A stretch of 64,000 bases of DNA from M3007 sp031373665 (lineage in GTDB: Bacteria > Bacteroidota > Bacteroidia > Chitinophagales > Saprospiraceae), in contig JANMMZ010000010.1 in the NCBI GenBank assembly GCA_031373665.1, positions 13,998 through 77,997 of the forward strand, given 5' to 3'. Made by a program: the position numbers and the translations under genes. The notes beneath the pieces are model-generated. The model saw nothing but the letters and a program-made list of their open reading frames with translations, was not told where the DNA came from and ran no database searches. This document shows positions 43,966 through 52,806 of this stretch, piece by piece. How positions within the stretch are numbered: position 1 is the stretch's first letter; the number at the start of each line of letters is the position of its first letter.

Positions 43966-44037
43966 CAGCGCAATAAAAGGTGAACTCCGTTTTATTTCAA
44001 GCATTCAATAAATCGTATAAATCAACAAAAGATATAC

Positions 44038-45582
44038 ATGACATCTTTACCTAATTTAATCATTGCTTTTGCCATCATCGGCGCTATTTTTACCTTTTTT
44101 ACGGTAAGGGCAAAAAGAACAGAAAATATTCTCTGGTCTTTTTTACAGCACTTTTGCGGGGTATGGTTCGTTTTTTCAGGACTTGTAAAAGCAGTGGATC
44201 CGATTGGAACGGCCTATAAAATGGAGGACTATTTTGTGGCGTTTGAACAAACCTTTGCTGGATTGACGAATGTATTCAAAGGGTTGGCTCCTTTATTTCC
44301 TTGGTTGGCCAAGTATAGCCTTGGTTTTTCTATTACCATGATTTTGCTGGAGATTGTGCTTGGCGTGATGCTGATCCTTGGCTACCGTCGTAAGTGGACG
44401 GCTTGGCTTTTCTTTGGTATTGTGTTTTTCTTTACCGTACTCACGGGCTTTACGTACCTGAGTGGTTTTGTGCCAAGTGAAGCCAATTTCTTTGATTTTG
44501 CTAAGTGGGGGCCTTATATCAAAACCCAAATGCGGGTGACTGATTGCGGTTGTTTTGGCGACTTTATCAAACTAGACCCAAAAATTTCGTTCTTCAAAGA
44601 CTGTGGATTGATGATTCCTGCGATCCTCTTTTTGTGGCGTTCTAAAAACATGCACCAACTTTGGACTGGTACTACCCGCAATTGGATCACTGGTGCGGTA
44701 ACGGCCTTGACAATGTGGTGTTGTGTACAAAATGCCTACCTAGGCCTTCCAATGGTGGATTTCCGTCCGTTCAAAATCGGTTCAGATGTGAAAGCACAAA
44801 AAGAACTGGAAAGCAAGGCTAAAGTTGACATCTTAGGGTGGGTACTTGAAAATACGAATACCAAGCAAGTGATTAAGTTTATGGAACCAGAAGCAGGCAA
44901 AATAACCTATTATAAGCAGTATCCTAAGGATCAAGGCTGGAAGGTGAAAGACCAGATTCAGACGGATTGGTACGTAGAGGTAGATGGGGTAAAAAAACCT
45001 ATCACAAAGACTAAACTTAGTGATTTTGCCGTAGAAGATGGTGAAAACGGAGAAGTTACAGAAGACATTCTCAACGAGGAAGGCTATAGCATGATGATCG
45101 TTGCTTATCACTTAGATGGTTCAAAACAAACCGAAACAGTGATGGTCAATGACTCTACTTGGATGGTGGATACTTTGTATGTAGCCAAGGTTGGTTGTAA
45201 AGACAAGGCAGTGAAAGACTCCTTGACAACCAGTCGCCGACTGGCTAATGTGACAACCAATAAAGTGGAGAAGGAAGTATTTATTCCAACCCCCGGTTAT
45301 TCGGATGTGTTTACTAATAAAGTGAATCCTTTGGCAGCAGATGCCGCTAAGGCTGGTTGGAAAGTATATGGAATCACAACTTATGCAGACAATAAGGTTG
45401 CTGCAGATTTAGCACAAAAAACAGGCGCGAAATATCCATTCTATAAGGCAGATGATAAGTTGTTGAAAACCATTATCCGTGCCAATCCAGGTGTGGTAAT
45501 TTGGAAAAATGGTAAAGTGGTAGGTATGTTCCACCACCGCCATATTCCATCTTTTGAGGCTATTAAAGGGACGTTTAATTAG
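44038..45582 (+). CDS. BT_3928-like membrane protein with MauE/DoxX-like region
   Basis: 514 aa. The N-terminal ~230 residues hold about five to six TM helices of the DoxX/MauE kind (FVFSGLVKAVDPIGTAYKMEDYF, KWGPYIKTQMRVTDCGCFGDFI). The conserved CGC pair in TDCGCFGD is the hallmark of these redox-associated membrane proteins. The C-terminal ~280 residues are soluble, with a thioredoxin-like fold suggested by WKVYGITTYADNKVAADLAQ and VVIWKNGKVVGMFHH, but without a CxxC. It is probably involved in envelope redox or cytochrome maturation; unproven. A terminator follows. Confidence 0.82.
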   Translation: MTSLPNLIIAFAIIGAIFTFFTVRAKRTENILWSFLQHFCGVWFVFSGLVKAVDPIGTAYKMEDYFVAFEQTFAGLTNVFKGLAPLFPWLAKYSLGFSITMILLEIVLGVMLILGYRRKWTAWLFFGIVFFFTVLTGFTYLSGFVPSEANFFDFAKWGPYIKTQMRVTDCGCFGDFIKLDPKISFFKDCGLMIPAILFLWRSKNMHQLWTGTTRNWITGAVTALTMWCCVQNAYLGLPMVDFRPFKIGSDVKAQKELESKAKVDILGWVLENTNTKQVIKFMEPEAGKITYYKQYPKDQGWKVKDQIQTDWYVEVDGVKKPITKTKLSDFAVEDGENGEVTEDILNEEGYSMMIVAYHLDGSKQTETVMVNDSTWMVDTLYVAKVGCKDKAVKDSLTTSRRLANVTTNKVEKEVFIPTPGYSDVFTNKVNPLAADAAKAGWKVYGITTYADNKVAADLAQKTGAKYPFYKADDKLLKTIIRANPGVVIWKNGKVVGMFHHRHIPSFEAIKGTFN

Positions 45583-45605
45583 TCATTGATATAACACGGT
45601 ACAAG

Positions 45606-45654
45606 GAGGTGTCATCTATTTGCCTAAGTGGCGGAGATGATACCTCTTTTTTTT
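45606..45654 (+). terminator. Terminator after the BT_3928-like gene
   Basis: Stem GAGGTGTCATCT / AGATGATACCTC (one G.U) with a 17-base loop and a run of eight T. Confidence 0.85.
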
Positions 45655-45683
45655 GCCAATAATGCACAAATTTTTGAGTAAAT

Positions 45684-46166
45684 TTACGATCCAGACTGCG
45701 AATTTCCAGCCTCCTGTGCAAAAGTATTGACCCATTTGGAACTTTCACCCGCCATGATTAATTCGCAGCGAAACACTAATTTTTTGAAATTCTCCAATTC
45801 AACAGTGTTGTTGTAGTCTTCGCCGCTACGGCTCTCATATTTCATTTTTTCTTGGAGCAAGCCCTCACTCGCCGACCGATACCCAAGGTAGGTATCTTTG
45901 TCTTTGAGCAAGCCCGAAATACCCTCAATCACAGTCACCGCTGCCCCAAATAAGGCGGCGGCATACTTGAGTTCTGCCCATTTTTCAGAGAAAGCGATGC
46001 TCACTGGCACCATGGCACTAAATGTGATGGAAATAATTTTTAACCATCGGTGGCGGCGTTTTAATTTGCTGCTGCGCTGGTCGTACCACTTGATTTGTTG
46101 ATCCAAACGGGTGGCGATATAGGTGGGTGCATCGGTGGCCGACGCTGGCAAAGGTTGATTGTTCAT
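45684..46166 (-). CDS. DUF4231 (SLATT-like) two-TM protein
   Basis: 160 aa. After a hydrophilic start there are two TM helices (WLKIISITFSAMVPVSIAF, YAAALFGAAVTVIEGISGLL) and a C-terminal helical tail (YRSASEGLLQEKMKYESRSG, ELENFKKLVFRCELIMAGES). This is the DUF4231 pattern, related to the SLATT family of predicted membrane-pore effectors in nucleotide-signal conflict systems; that link is established only for the superfamily. It follows the 174-aa unknown gene by 61 bases on the same strand. Confidence 0.82.
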   Translation of the reverse strand: MNNQPLPASATDAPTYIATRLDQQIKWYDQRSSKLKRRHRWLKIISITFSAMVPVSIAFSEKWAELKYAAALFGAAVTVIEGISGLLKDKDTYLGYRSASEGLLQEKMKYESRSGEDYNNTVELENFKKLVFRCELIMAGESSKWVNTFAQEAGNSQSGS

Positions 46167-46227
46167 TTTCTCGTATCCTGTTTTTTTTGTCTGGATATAG
46201 TAACAGTTATTATTTCACAGGCTATTA

Positions 46228-46752
46228 CTATCTTTTAGCATTCATGTCGGTATCTTCTGCGGGTTCGTAGGTTTCAAAAAATTCTTTGCGAGCAATGCGA
46301 TATACTTCGGAGAAATCTATGGGAGCCGCCAAGTAGTCGCCAGTTTTAGCAATCATTTCGGCTTGCCAAGAGGCTTCAAATTTGAATGTCTTGGGTAGGT
46401 GCAGGGTTTCTAGTTCTTGTTGAGTTAGTTCTAAGGCTACGATATAGCCAGTGGGGCGGTAAGTGTCATACCCATTCACACCCGTCTGAACAAAAGCATA
46501 GCGTTTGCTGAATTTATCGGGCGAAAGGACGTATTCTTCGCGTGCTTGGGTGGTATTTTGCACAATATAATCGCCCTGTCGAGCCGTATTAATGGTTTCC
46601 AGCCCGTCATTGGTGATGGTGGCTATGCGTTCGCCACCATCTGCTTTTTTGGCTAGGATGGGTCGTTTTTTTCTAAAAAAGCGACCTTTTATTTCCATGA
46701 GCGGGCGCAATTTTTCTAAAAATTCGCTTTGCCCTAGTTTAGTTTTAGTCAT
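46228..46752 (-). CDS. Unknown 174-aa cytoplasmic protein, PGDYG-like
   Basis: 174 aa from the ATG at 46752, five bases after the ccmF stop; an alternative ATG at 46779 overlaps ccmF and is less likely. It has no signal or TM. Visible pieces are RQGDYIVQNTTQAREEYVLSP (similar to PGDYG-type domains, where the conserved core is GDY) and a hydrophobic YIVALELTQQELETLHLP stretch. A basic segment, GRFFRKKRPILAKKADGGER, precedes the core. Function unknown. It may form a two-gene unit with the DUF4231 gene downstream. Confidence 0.7.
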   Translation of the reverse strand: MTKTKLGQSEFLEKLRPLMEIKGRFFRKKRPILAKKADGGERIATITNDGLETINTARQGDYIVQNTTQAREEYVLSPDKFSKRYAFVQTGVNGYDTYRPTGYIVALELTQQELETLHLPKTFKFEASWQAEMIAKTGDYLAAPIDFSEVYRIARKEFFETYEPAEDTDMNAKR

Positions 46753-46757
46753 AGTAG

Positions 46758-49667
46758 TTAACTGAAAAACCTTTTCCACAGACTAATAGCCAACCCGAAT
46801 AGCATCAAGATACAGCCGATCCATACATAGTTAATACCCGGAAAAATAATGGCTTCCAAGACGATATAATCGCCACGGGGCGCATTTTCTGCTATTTCTA
46901 TGGGTATTTTCCTTGCTTCGGCCGACATCTGTGCTGCCGAAAGGACCATGATTCCAGTACTTGGGTCAATATTATCAAATTTGAAATGAAGGCCAAGTTC
47001 GGGGACTTCATCTTTTAGGCTATAAGGTTGATTGCCCCTTATTAAGAATACTGGAGCAGCGTTCCATTTCTTACCATCAGGCCCAACTATTTCTAAGGTA
47101 GCAGCCACGGCAATATCGCCCGGTTCGGGCGCGTATGATGGATGTTGTACCGTGCGTTCTACTTGCTTAAAGGTAACGCGATAGCCTTGATAATTAAACT
47201 CGGAACCTTGAGGGACATTGAATTTTTCAAACTTTAAGGCATCCTCTGCTTCTAATATTTTTTCCATCGAGGCTTCCGTCATCCGCACTTTCATTTGCAA
47301 AGGGCCTACAAAAGCGGGCAAGGTGAATCCTCCTTTGGCCAATCGCAGATAGAGCATGGGTTCTGCCTTATAGGTTTGTGGAAAATCCAAAGAATGAACA
47401 CGTAGGTTTAGCCCTATCGCCAAATCGCCTTTTTCGGGTTTATAGTCTGGATGTTTCGGGTTTTTGGTGTAGCCTTCCACTACGATATAGTGTTTTTTTG
47501 TGAAAATCGTATCACCTACCACGGCACTATAACTGTCAAACTGAAGGCTATCTTCTTGTTGTTTGGCGTATTCCTGATCCAACTCAGCCTTGGGCAAAGA
47601 AGATACGTGGGTAAATATATCGTAATTCCAGTAGTGTTGGGTGGACGGATTGCTGGCTACAACTTTGGTGAATTGCCGATCATACATGACATTGGGGGTC
47701 AGTACAAAAGAAGTCCCGTTGGGATCGCCCACCGAGTCACGCTTCTGAAATTTCACCGAAAATGTACGTGTTTGGCGTTCGATGGTGTCTTTAAGATAAG
47801 TAGCCGTAAAATCCTTTTTAATAGGCATAGGAGCCTCTTTCATCAAGATCACATTCTTATTCATATCGTCTTCACTGGCGCCTTCTATCAATCCCTCCAT
47901 TGCAAAATTGTTGGTAGAGATCCAAGTTTTATTCAATCCAGTGCTTAGGATACCCAATACAAGCACTCCAAAACCAAGGTGAGAAATGGCAGAACCTGCT
48001 AGCTTTAAATTCCCCTTTAGCACTGCAATCAAATAAGCCGCATTGGAAACCACCGCAAACATACCAGCAAACAACATCGCGAAAATCTGCCAAGCATGTA
48101 CATCGATCCAAAGCGAGTTAAGCCAAGTCAATACGGCCGCCACGGCGGCTGAAAACGCCATGTATTTAAAAAAGGGTTTCTGGTGGGCTTGCCAATTGCG
48201 TTCGCCAAAGCGCAGAAACTGTGCAATACCAGTAAGCATACCAATAAATACTGCTATCCAGAGTTGGTATCTATTATGATGCTCCATTGGGTCTTTTAAA
48301 GCCGCGCCTACGTAATCAGGATTGAAAATCTGCACAATTTTATTCCAAGCCGGCAAAGAAGTAGCACCAGTAATCAGCACAGCCGATAAAAACAATACCA
48401 ACGCCCCAATAAACATCCAAAATTCGCGAGAATCTGCCCCTTCTTCTTGTTTTTTATTAATTTCAGTGTGCATTTCTGCGCGCTCCTGTCCGTCAGCACC
48501 AACGACAAAATTGACCTTATTTTGCACTGGCACCACTGCATCAGGCACTTCATTGTACCTCGAAATCCAAAGCCAGAGACCCAGTGCAGAGAATCCTGCG
48601 ATGAATAAAATCAACTGAAATTCTAACCCCATTTCAGTAAACGCATGAGCAGAAGTATCGCCCAAAATCCCACTTCGAGTTAAGTAAGTAGAGTATAAAA
48701 TCAGGATAAATGATAACAGGTAGAACGCATAAGTGCTCCTAATAGAATATCCAGTAGCGCGAGCAATCAGGTTGGTATGAATGCCAGCAACCATTACAAT
48801 CCAAGGAACCAACGAAGAGTTTTCAACAGGATCCCAAGCCCAATAACCTGCAAATGACAAGGCTTCATACGCCCAAGCACCGCCCATCAAAATACCGGTA
48901 CCTAAGATCGCTCCTGAAAAAAGCGACCATTTTAGTGCTGGTTGCAACCATGCTTTGTGTTCGCGAAGCCAAAGCCCCGAAATGGCATACGCAAAAGGAA
49001 CTATCGTGGAGGCAAAGCCCAGAAATAGGGTGGGGGGGTGGATGGTCATCCAATAGTTTTGGAGCAAGGGATTTAGCCCATTGCCCTTCACTTTGCTCAA
49101 ATAGTTGGCTTGCTGGAATATTGGCGCGTCCATCGTATCGCGGAGCAAATCAAAAGGACTGGCACCCAATCGGAAATCACCAAAATAAATACCTAAGACC
49201 ATAGAAGCAATAATGGCTTCTGCCAAGGCTATCACCGTCATCACTGGAGCCTCCCATTTGCCTGCTTTTACCATCAGCACTATGGAGAGGGCTATATGCC
49301 AAAAACTCCAAAGCAGAAAACTGCCTTGTTGTTCTTTCCAAAATGCTGAAAACACATATTGCATGGGTAAATCATCAGAAACATTGGCCCAAGCGTATTG
49401 ATATTCATACATTTTTCCAGTAAGAATATAGAACAACACTGCAATAATGCCAAAGGTGGACAAACCATGCAATAAAAATGAGAATCGCCCTAGATTACGC
49501 CAGTTTATGACCTCTAAGGTGTCATATCCTGAATTATTGAACGATGTTTTAGATTTTTGGGTAGCCCAATAATAAGCAAAAACGGACAATAAAGCCGTCA
49601 CAAAGGACATAACCGCCATGAAATGGCCAACTTGTCCGGGAAGTATATGTTCTCCAATGTATTCCAT
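46758..49667 (-). CDS. ccmF: Cytochrome c maturation protein CcmF/CcsA family
   Basis: 969 aa with about 15 hydrophobic segments. The WWD-type heme-handling motif is in GGAWAYEALSFAGYWAWDPVEN, with a conserved WIHP-like element (TIHPPTLFLGFAST) and further His residues. It is longer than E. coli CcmF (about 650 aa) because of a soluble insert (about 590-930, IEGASEDDMNKN to DGKKWNAAP), as in Bacteroidota homologues. It acts in the membrane to deliver heme to apocytochrome c. A TAACTTTG -7 element (49672-49679) ends five bases before the ATG, implying a very short or leaderless mRNA. Confidence 0.93.
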   Translation of the reverse strand: MEYIGEHILPGQVGHFMAVMSFVTALLSVFAYYWATQKSKTSFNNSGYDTLEVINWRNLGRFSFLLHGLSTFGIIAVLFYILTGKMYEYQYAWANVSDDLPMQYVFSAFWKEQQGSFLLWSFWHIALSIVLMVKAGKWEAPVMTVIALAEAIIASMVLGIYFGDFRLGASPFDLLRDTMDAPIFQQANYLSKVKGNGLNPLLQNYWMTIHPPTLFLGFASTIVPFAYAISGLWLREHKAWLQPALKWSLFSGAILGTGILMGGAWAYEALSFAGYWAWDPVENSSLVPWIVMVAGIHTNLIARATGYSIRSTYAFYLLSFILILYSTYLTRSGILGDTSAHAFTEMGLEFQLILFIAGFSALGLWLWISRYNEVPDAVVPVQNKVNFVVGADGQERAEMHTEINKKQEEGADSREFWMFIGALVLFLSAVLITGATSLPAWNKIVQIFNPDYVGAALKDPMEHHNRYQLWIAVFIGMLTGIAQFLRFGERNWQAHQKPFFKYMAFSAAVAAVLTWLNSLWIDVHAWQIFAMLFAGMFAVVSNAAYLIAVLKGNLKLAGSAISHLGFGVLVLGILSTGLNKTWISTNNFAMEGLIEGASEDDMNKNVILMKEAPMPIKKDFTATYLKDTIERQTRTFSVKFQKRDSVGDPNGTSFVLTPNVMYDRQFTKVVASNPSTQHYWNYDIFTHVSSLPKAELDQEYAKQQEDSLQFDSYSAVVGDTIFTKKHYIVVEGYTKNPKHPDYKPEKGDLAIGLNLRVHSLDFPQTYKAEPMLYLRLAKGGFTLPAFVGPLQMKVRMTEASMEKILEAEDALKFEKFNVPQGSEFNYQGYRVTFKQVERTVQHPSYAPEPGDIAVAATLEIVGPDGKKWNAAPVFLIRGNQPYSLKDEVPELGLHFKFDNIDPSTGIMVLSAAQMSAEARKIPIEIAENAPRGDYIVLEAIIFPGINYVWIGCILMLFGLAISLWKRFFS

Positions 49668-49671
49668 GGTG

Positions 49672-49679
49672 CAAAGTTA
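49672..49679 (-). promoter_or_regulatory. TAACTTTG -7 element adjacent to ccmF ATG
   Basis: Exact TAnnTTTG on the minus strand, five bases from the ATG at 49667. A plus-strand TAATTTTG (49692-49699) faces the FAD oxidoreductase gene, so this is a divergent promoter pair. Confidence 0.45.
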
Positions 49680-49719
49680 CGGTTAAGTTTTTAATTTTGC
49701 CGTCTTTAGTCATTATGTT

Positions 49720-50754
49720 ATGCACATTTATATTGTAGGTCAAGGGATCGCAGGATCACTGTTAGCATGGCACTTGGAACAGCAAGGACATGTTGTTACC
49801 TTGGTGGATCAGGGGCATATTGGTGCGGCCTCGACAGTGGCGGCTGGCATCATTAATCCGGTTACGGGTAAGCGGTATGTAAAGTCGTGGCGGTACGATG
49901 ATTTCTTTGAAATAGCCAAGGCTACATACCAACAATTAGAAGATTCTTTAGATCTTAAAATATGGAAAGAAAAGCCAATATTACGAATTTTAAATTCAAT
50001 AGAAGAATCCAATGACTGGTCATTGCGTTGTGGTGAATACCAAGACCTGATTACAGAGGCCAGTGATGCTGGAGATTGGACACATTTTTTGAAACCCGCT
50101 CCTGCCTTTGGCTTTATTAAACAAGGGGCTAGGGTAGATTTTCAAGCACTTTTAGATGGAATTCAGGCTTTTTTCAAAGAAAAAGGACTTTTTGAAACAA
50201 AAAAACTATCATTTGAAGAAATTTCTCCATTAGCGTCCAATTGCGACGCTTTGGTGTTTTGTGGTGGGGCTGTGGATTTATACAATCCTTTTTTTAAAGG
50301 TATTCAATGGCAATTGGCGAAGGGCGAAGCCCTGTTGATTGAATTGCCGGAGGCCGATCTGGACTTTGATGGGTTGCCGATGCTTAAAAAAGGAATCATG
50401 CTGACTCAGATCAAAGACCGATTATTTTGGGCTGGATCAAATTATGATTGGAGTTTTGAGGATGCACAACCCACAGAATTTATTAAAAAAAGCATCATCG
50501 AAAACTTAGATGCCACCCTCCAAGTCTCTTATAAAGTAATAGCGCACAGGGCGGCCATCAGGCCAACGGTCAAAGATCGTCGGCCATTGTTGGGAAAGAG
50601 TCTGGAACATGATAACGTATTCATGTTCAACGGATTGGGCACTAAAGGGGCCTTGCTGGCTCCTGCCTTAGCAGTTCAGTTGTCCAACCATATTATAGAG
50701 GGCAGCCCTTTGGATATGGATGTGGATGTGAAGCGTTTTTGGGGCAAACATTAG
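49720..50754 (+). CDS. FAD-dependent oxidoreductase (DAO family)
   Basis: 344 aa. The N-terminal Rossmann motif MHIYIVGQGIAGSLLAWHLE includes GQGIAG, followed by VTLVDQGHIGAASTVAAGI, where the usual acidic residue is Asp. GIINPVTGKRYVKSW resembles DAO-type enzymes acting on amines or amino acids. The C-terminal block IRPTVKDRRPLLG then NGLGTKGALLAP is the second FAD-contact region. Substrate unknown. It is divergent from ccmF with a 52-base gap. Confidence 0.85.
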   Translation: MHIYIVGQGIAGSLLAWHLEQQGHVVTLVDQGHIGAASTVAAGIINPVTGKRYVKSWRYDDFFEIAKATYQQLEDSLDLKIWKEKPILRILNSIEESNDWSLRCGEYQDLITEASDAGDWTHFLKPAPAFGFIKQGARVDFQALLDGIQAFFKEKGLFETKKLSFEEISPLASNCDALVFCGGAVDLYNPFFKGIQWQLAKGEALLIELPEADLDFDGLPMLKKGIMLTQIKDRLFWAGSNYDWSFEDAQPTEFIKKSIIENLDATLQVSYKVIAHRAAIRPTVKDRRPLLGKSLEHDNVFMFNGLGTKGALLAPALAVQLSNHIIEGSPLDMDVDVKRFWGKH

Positions 50755-50800
50755 TTGAATATTTCACTTATTTATAAATAATTTACTAACAATTTTTCAT

Positions 50801-52669
50801 ATGAAAAAACTATTTTTACTATTTGTAATCGCTTGTTTTGGCCAATCATTATTGGCTCAAAATTCGGGATTGTACATTCCTCGAAATTTCGAGCCCCAGT
50901 ACGAAAAAGGCACTAGATCTTTGAAGGGGACACCCGGTGCCAATTACTGGCAAAACCGATCTGATTATCGAATTCAAATTGATTTAGAGCCTAAGAAAAA
51001 ATTGGTAAAAGGTGCTGAAACAGTGACCTATTACAACAATAGCCCTGATTCTTTGAGAATAATCAGGATAAAACTAATCCATGACCTGTATAAAAAAGGT
51101 GGTCAACGCTCTGACGATATTAACCCGTTGGATGTGACAGAGGGCGTATTGTTGAAAAAAGTTGTGGTCAATGGCGCTGCCGTAGCATCCGAGAAACAAA
51201 ACCGATACAATACGTTTTTAGACATTCGATTAGTGAAGCCTATGGCACCTAAATCAAGCGCAACCTTAGAAATAGATTGGGAGTTTACAATGCCTTCTGA
51301 TGAAAGGGCTACCCGCGAATGCGTTTGTGATCCTACCACTTTTTTTATTCCTTATTTCTATCCAGAAATAGCGGTGTATGACGATCTCCACGGATGGGCC
51401 AGTACCCCTTACAATGGATTACAGGAGTTTTACCACGATTTTTCAAATTATGACGTGACCATCACCACGCCCAAAGGCTATCAAGTATGGGCCACTGGCG
51501 AATGGCAAAATCCCGAAACAATACTGAATGAGCCCTTTTTGAAGCGTTGGAAAGATGCACACGTAGCTACCGATGTTGTGAAAATATTCACCGACGAGGA
51601 ACTCAAGCAGGGTGGTGTTTTCAAGAAAAACAAAAAGCATGTTTTTCAATTTAAAGCAACTGATGTTCCTGATTTTACATTTGCGGCCAGTACCCATTAC
51701 AATTGGGATGCTACATCAGTGATTGTGGATGATCAGACCCAAAGACGCACTTTTGTAAGCGCAGCCTATAAAACGGAATCCAACGACTTTAAGCGAGTTG
51801 CACGGATCGCTGCCGACGGGGTTCGATTGATGAGTACTTATTTGCCTGGGTATCCATTTCCGTACCCTTGCTTGACCGTGTTTAATGGCAATGATGGTAT
51901 GGAGTACCCCATGATGATCAATGATGCCAGTGTAGGTGAAGACGATGTAGTGGGGCTGACCGTTCATGAATCAGCACATACCTATTTTCCCTTTATGATG
52001 GGTATCAATGAGCAATATTATGCTTGGATGGATGAGGGCTGGGCTAACTTTTTTGACCACTTTATTGGCGACTCAATCGAACATAAAAGTAGCCGGATTT
52101 GGGGCGGCGGATTTGGCAACGAAAGCGATCTGCCATTGATGGTGCCTTCTCGCAATATGGATGGGTCTTCTTATGGATTTGCTTCGTATTCACGCCCACA
52201 GTTGGCTTATGTACAATTATATGACATGTTGGGCTACGAGACATTTCATAAATGTATGACCACTTATATGGATCGGTGGAAAGGCAAACATCCTGGACCT
52301 TATGATTTTTATTTTACATTCAACGAAGTATCGGGCAAAGATCTGAATTGGTTTTGGAAACCTTGGTTTTTTGAAATGGGTTACCCAGACCTAGGCATTC
52401 AAACAGTGGCACGACAAAATGACACTGATGCCAGTTGGGTTGTTTTTGTGGAGAAAAAAGGAAGTTTCCCGATTCCAATACACCTTACTATTGAGTATGA
52501 AGGTGGCGTAAAGGAAGAGATTCACCAAACGGCGGAAGTTTGGGCCAATGGGAAGGCATTGGTGCAAGTTCTTTTGAAAAACAAAAATGTACCGAAGAAA
52601 ATCACCCTTGGTGGAAAGACGATCCCAGATGTGAAGAAAATGAATGATGTTTGGGTGGCACCTAAATAA
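50801..52669 (+). CDS. M1-family aminopeptidase
   Basis: 622 aa. A signal peptide ends near SLLAQ (residue 20). The zinc-binding site is HESAH (His389, Glu390, His393) with the third ligand Glu412 in DEGWANFF; upstream, GMEYPMM stands for the substrate-binding GxMEN motif. An N-terminal beta-domain and a C-terminal helical/beta tail flank the catalytic domain. It probably cleaves N-terminal residues in the periplasm or at the surface. There is no T9SS tail. It starts 47 bases after the FAD oxidoreductase stop. Confidence 0.93.
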   Translation: MKKLFLLFVIACFGQSLLAQNSGLYIPRNFEPQYEKGTRSLKGTPGANYWQNRSDYRIQIDLEPKKKLVKGAETVTYYNNSPDSLRIIRIKLIHDLYKKGGQRSDDINPLDVTEGVLLKKVVVNGAAVASEKQNRYNTFLDIRLVKPMAPKSSATLEIDWEFTMPSDERATRECVCDPTTFFIPYFYPEIAVYDDLHGWASTPYNGLQEFYHDFSNYDVTITTPKGYQVWATGEWQNPETILNEPFLKRWKDAHVATDVVKIFTDEELKQGGVFKKNKKHVFQFKATDVPDFTFAASTHYNWDATSVIVDDQTQRRTFVSAAYKTESNDFKRVARIAADGVRLMSTYLPGYPFPYPCLTVFNGNDGMEYPMMINDASVGEDDVVGLTVHESAHTYFPFMMGINEQYYAWMDEGWANFFDHFIGDSIEHKSSRIWGGGFGNESDLPLMVPSRNMDGSSYGFASYSRPQLAYVQLYDMLGYETFHKCMTTYMDRWKGKHPGPYDFYFTFNEVSGKDLNWFWKPWFFEMGYPDLGIQTVARQNDTDASWVVFVEKKGSFPIPIHLTIEYEGGVKEEIHQTAEVWANGKALVQVLLKNKNVPKKITLGGKTIPDVKKMNDVWVAPK

Positions 52670-52670
52670 A

Positions 52671-52802
52671 CTTTTTCAGTTATCAATGAGCAATGATCAG
52701 TAATCAGTGTCCCGTTGTGGTGTCCTCGCAGTGTACACTAAAACAGGCTGGTTTACTGGTCATTGCTAATTGAAAAAAACTGTTCACTGATAACTGAAAA
52801 AG
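52671..52802. repeat. 132-bp element with 15-bp perfect terminal inverted repeats
   Basis: Ends CTTTTTCAGTTATCA (52671-52685) and its complement (52788-52802). Further in, AATGAGCAATGATCAGTAA is matched in inverted orientation by AATTAGCAATGACCAGTAA (complement of 52751-52771). It lies between convergent genes, overlapping neither. No transposase is encoded. MITE-like or a repeat-derived terminator region; inference. Confidence 0.55.
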
Positions 52803-52806
52803 AAGC

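Noticed and set aside
43756..44004. An 83-codon N-terminal extension of thrA
   Set aside because: It has no protein pattern, lies upstream of the leader hairpin and -7 element, and the ATG at 43755 gives exactly the standard ThrA length.
52671..52802. A full insertion sequence
   Set aside because: No transposase-like ORF is present within or next to the 132-bp element.
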